A stretch of 54,762 bases of DNA from Rheinheimera sp. GTDB lineage: Bacteria > Pseudomonadota > Gammaproteobacteria > Enterobacterales > Alteromonadaceae. The stretch is taken from the NCBI GenBank assembly GCA_008015325.1, contig SSFI01000126.1, forward strand, positions 1 to 54,762, in the 5' to 3' direction. Under the pieces are notes generated by a model. It did no database searches, was not told the DNA's origin, and saw only the letters and a list, made by a program, of their open reading frames with translations. The position numbers and the translations under genes are program-made. Shown in pieces: positions 52,680 to 54,762 of this stretch. The first letter of the stretch is position 1. Each line of letters starts with the position of its first letter.

Positions 52680-53666
52680 TTACGCCGAACTCCCATCCCC
52701 ATGCAACAACAAACTCAACGGGCTTTTTACGGCATTGCCGCCGCGGCTTAATACATGGGTATAAATCTGCGTGGTTTTCACGTCGCTATGACCGAGCTGT
52801 TCCTGCACTGTGCGGATATCGGCGCCGGATTCTAAGAGATGCGTAGCGAACGAATGCCTGAGCGTGTGGCAGGTGACGTTTTTCTGGATTTTGGCCTGAA
52901 AGGCGGCAAATTTGATCGCTTTGCGCACACAAGTTTCATCGAGATGGTGACGGCGGATAAGCTTTGATTCCGGGTCGCGACTGAGCTGATTCGATGGAAA
53001 CAAATAGTGCCAACCGAGCTGCTCGGGCGCCGCCGGATTTTTCAGTGCCAGCGCATACGGCAGCCAAACGCCGCTATAGATTGGGTTTTGCATATCGGCA
53101 TCCAATAAGCGTTCGACATGGATGATTTGCTGTCGTAATGCGGGGACCAGCTCGCTGGCCAGCGTCACCCGACGGTTTTTATTGCCTTTGCCTTGCCACA
53201 CCATCACCGACAAATAGTCAAAATCAATATCTTTGACGCGCAGCCGCACCGCTTCCATCAAGCGTAAACCACTGCCGTAGAGCAGTTGTGCCACCAGTTT
53301 ATATTTGGGATCGATCCATCGTAATAGTGCGCCGACTTCAGCACGGGTGAGTACCACGGGCAGTTTTGGCGGAGTTTTCGCCGCATTAAAATTAAGTTGT
53401 AAGGACAGAGGTTGCTGCAAAAATTCACGGTATAAAAACACCAGCGCATTCAATGCCGAGCTTTGGGTTTTAAACGCCACATGGCGCTCCACAGCCAGCC
53501 AGGTTAAAAACAGTTCGACCTCAGCATTGCCGAGCTGCGATGGATGCTGCTTTTTGTGGAACAGAATATAAAACCGGATCCAGTGCTGGTAAGTCTCAAT
53601 AGTGCGCTTGGCATAACGCCGGGTACGCATATAGTCCGCAACTTGTTGTAAAAATGACGAGGCCAT
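52680..53666 (-). CDS. intI: Integron integrase IntI
   Basis: 328 residues, tyrosine recombinase. Catalytic set: Arg135 in [19 protein letters not shown], Lys160 in GKGNKNRRV, His267 and Arg270 in [14 protein letters not shown], His293 in [10 protein letters not shown] and Tyr302 in [10 protein letters not shown]. The integron-specific insert is present at about 193-232 ([20 protein letters not shown] then [18 protein letters not shown]), which sets it apart from XerC/D. It excises and inserts gene cassettes at attI and attC. It points away from a cassette array beginning at 53887, the standard layout. Confidence 0.95.
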   Translation of the reverse strand: MASSFLQQVADYMRTRRYAKRTIETYQHWIRFYILFHKKQHPSQLGNAEVELFLTWLAVERHVAFKTQSSALNALVFLYREFLQQPLSLQLNFNAAKTPPKLPVVLTRAEVGALLRWIDPKYKLVAQLLYGSGLRLMEAVRLRVKDIDFDYLSVMVWQGKGNKNRRVTLASELVPALRQQIIHVERLLDADMQNPIYSGVWLPYALALKNPAAPEQLGWHYLFPSNQLSRDPESKLIRRHHLDETCVRKAIKFAAFQAKIQKNVTCHTLRHSFATHLLESGADIRTVQEQLGHSDVKTTQIYTHVLSRGGNAVKSPLSLLLHGDGSSA

Positions 53667-53726
53667 CGCAGTTCCCTCTGCAGCGCAAAAATCTAACTGT
53701 AGAATGTAAATTTAATGTTTCAAGTT

Positions 53727-53886
53727 GGATCAAAGGCACCGCGCACGCTTTCGCGTTTCTCAAAGCGTGCAGCAGCGGCAAAGAGATTGAGATCTGTAGT
53801 TTTTTTCGGTAGTGTTAACTGATGTTAAAAAGGATTAAAGGCACAGCGCAGGGTTTAAAGCGTGCGTTTTGCCGTTGATTAATATG
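53727..53886 (+). other. attI recombination site region
   Basis: Two 19-base direct repeats, GGATCAAAGGCACCGCGCA (53727-53745) and GGATTAAAGGCACAGCGCA (53832-53850), 17 of 19 identical, each followed by AAAGCGTGC; the first also forms a GCACGCTTT/AAAGCGTGC hairpin. They resemble the DR1/DR2 integrase-binding repeats of attI sites. The crossover core is GTTATGT at 53886-53892, cut after G53886, shown by its exact complement ACATAAC in the first cassette's attC. Confidence 0.75.
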
Positions 53887-53888
53887 TT

Positions 53889-54206
53889 ATGTTAATGGCT
53901 ATGAATCCTAAAATATTGACCTATCTACAAGTTATGAGAGAGTCATATAAAAATAAGAGCTTTGATGAAATCGTGAATTTAGGTTGGATCTCTGAAGTGC
54001 CCATAAACATTGATGGTACAAAATATTACCCTGCAATTTGGGGTTCAGAGTTTCAAGATAATGCACTATTGGTAGTTCAGTTGACGCGTTGGTACATTGT
54101 TAATTGGTTTGGGACTACAGATGCCATTGGTTTTACTTTAAATGAAAAGGGTGCATTGACAGAAGTTGATGCTAACTGGTTAATGAATGTCGTTGGTCAT
54201 CCATGA
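53889..54206 (+). CDS. Integron cassette protein of unknown function
   Basis: 105 residues at most; starts at 53889, 53895 or 53901 (ATG each), the last giving MNPKILTYLQVMRESYKNKS. Soluble, alpha/beta: an N-terminal helix, then NLGWISEVPINIDGTKYYPA, ALLVVQLTRWYIVNWFGTTD and a C-terminal helix ending VVGHP. AT-rich compared with the chromosome around it, as usual for cassettes. No family recognised. It has no clear SD; the start lies inside the recombination core, so it depends on a promoter in or before attI. Confidence 0.75.
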   Translation: MLMAMNPKILTYLQVMRESYKNKSFDEIVNLGWISEVPINIDGTKYYPAIWGSEFQDNALLVVQLTRWYIVNWFGTTDAIGFTLNEKGALTEVDANWLMNVVGHP

Positions 54207-54210
54207 TAAA

Positions 54211-54291
54211 ACATAACAATCACATTAAAAATCGCCCACAAAAAGCGTGGGCTGGACTCGCTAACGCTCGCCTTTTATGTGGTGGTTAGCC
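54211..54291 (+). other. attC site of cassette 1
   Basis: Fully formed: inverse core ACATAAC (54211-54217), L'' CACATTAAAA, central stem GCCCAC/GTGGGC, L' TTTTATGTG and core GTTAGCC (54285-54291). L'' and L' match except for one extra T, the expected extrahelical base that directs strand choice. Crossover is after G54285, so cassette 1 is 53887-54285, 399 bases. Confidence 0.9.
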
Positions 54292-54636
54292 GTTAATCGG
54301 GTTTTATAGTTTTTGGCAGGTTGTGCAGCCAACACCAGGGTAGGTGGCTTTGTTCAGGCAGTTCGTTGCTTGCGTAAAGAGCAAACGGAAATTGCGTTCT
54401 CCGTTTCCCTTCTGGTAGTTTGGTGTTCACCAATTATTTACAGGTCCCGTTCAGCGCTTTAGGGCAGCCAAGCTGCAAAAGTCAGCTGTTCGCGGGGTAA
54501 GTTTTTAAATTTGTACGTGCGGCGTTGTCTGTGTTTTCGCGTTACCGTTGTTCGGGCTGTCGGCTAACACGGCGCGGCTCTTGCGGCCTGCGGCCGCAGC
54601 GACGCTCACCAAGGTTCGCGCGCGTGCGCTAAACTG
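54286..54636 (+). other. Cassette 2, no evident ORF
   Basis: Begins TTAGCC at the attC crossover. Its inverse core GGCTAAC (54562-54568) is the exact complement of the starting core GTTAGCC, which fixes the cassette. The 270 bases between show no frame with natural protein composition in either strand. ORF-less cassettes may carry promoters or small RNAs. Confidence 0.65.
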
Positions 54637-54642
54637 TTGAAT
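54562..54642 (+). other. Putative attC of cassette 2
   Basis: GGCTAAC opens it and GTTGAAT (54636-54642), a perfect GTTRRRY, closes it; the centre holds GCGGCC/GGCCGC. The L''/L' pairing is poor, so the right half may be altered by the adjacent insertion. Confidence 0.4.
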
Positions 54643-54762
54643 TGCACCCAGAAGTGATCCACTAACCCCCCAGATTTGCATCGAAAACTGATCCACATTT
54701 TTAATCAATCCTGTCCGGTTCTGGCAGGAGAATGTGGAGTGTTAGATGTGGCCCTTTTAAGC
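54643..54762 (+). mobile_element. Probable end of an IS21-type element (runs off right edge)
   Basis: Two repeated segments, on the minus strand GTGGATCACTTCTGGGTGCA and GTGGATCAGTTTTCGATGCA (rightmost), about 35 bases apart, recall the multiple terminal repeats of IS21 elements. An SD-like CAGGAGAATGTGGAG lies before a GTG at the far right (reading VALLS), which could open istA. Identification is from pattern memory and needs the sequence beyond the window. Confidence 0.4.

Noticed and set aside
53696..53712. Possible LexA (SOS) box upstream of intI, CTGTAGAATGTAAAT
   Set aside because: Only the left CTGT half fits; the right ACAG half is missing, so SOS control of the integrase is not supported here.

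Overview
The window looks like a chromosome segment of a free-living, plant-polysaccharide-degrading gammaproteobacterium of the Alteromonadales/Chromatiaceae type (Rheinheimera-like). This rests on codon and GC style, a pectin locus built on a TonB-dependent receptor and a TRAP transporter, an ampR-ampC pair, and an integron of the kind found on such chromosomes. The species assignment is inference. I saw no rRNA, tRNA or CRISPR array.

Layout. (1) 1-2400: stacked insertion sequences, namely an IS4-type transposase tail running off the left edge, a 3'-truncated IS110 gene and an intact IS630 gene. (2) 2400-6120: a decayed RND efflux locus. The pump has an in-frame TGA and an internal deletion with frameshift. 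The adaptor and outer-membrane factor survive only as 3' halves fused tail-out at about 5640. (3) 6116-16830: household and accessory genes, including a polysaccharide deacetylase, a TPR membrane protein, a VOC protein, four small co-oriented proteins (two with an immunity-protein look), divergent ampR/ampC with a fold-back element between them, a DUF1186/SEC-C protein, a NYN nuclease, the lipocalin Blc and a ferric-reductase-like flavocytochrome.

(4) 17084-44446: a large pectin utilisation locus broken only by a block of unrelated genes (30643-34740). Minus strand: TonB receptor, DUF4861-GH105 fusion, pectinesterase, acetylesterase. Plus strand: kduD, kduI, TRAP dctPQM and a LacI-type regulator; then GH28 polygalacturonase, uxaA, uxaC, a UxuB-family reductase, eda, kdgK and a GapN-like dehydrogenase. 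Together they de-esterify and cut pectin, import the pieces, convert unsaturated galacturonate (KduI/KduD) and saturated galacturonate (UxaC, reductase, UxaA) to KDG, and split KDPG to pyruvate and glyceraldehyde 3-phosphate. A shared palindrome of the LacI-operator type (TTGCCACCGRTGGCAA-like) occurs before the receptor/kduD pair, before the polygalacturonase and before uxaA, and so defines a candidate local regulon.

(5) 44480-46908: an unrecognised two-gene module (five-helix membrane protein with a charged tail plus a periplasmic vWA-like protein), translationally coupled. (6) 47008-52569: a LysR regulator divergent from glutaryl-CoA dehydrogenase, followed by a fused E1 2-oxoacid dehydrogenase and a FabD-like acyltransferase. 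(7) 52680-54762: an integron: intI on the minus strand, an attI region with direct repeats, one cassette coding a 105-residue unknown protein, a well-formed attC, a cassette without an evident ORF, and what looks like the end of an IS21-type element at the right edge. Cassette borders can be read to the base because each left core is the exact complement of that cassette's own inverse core.
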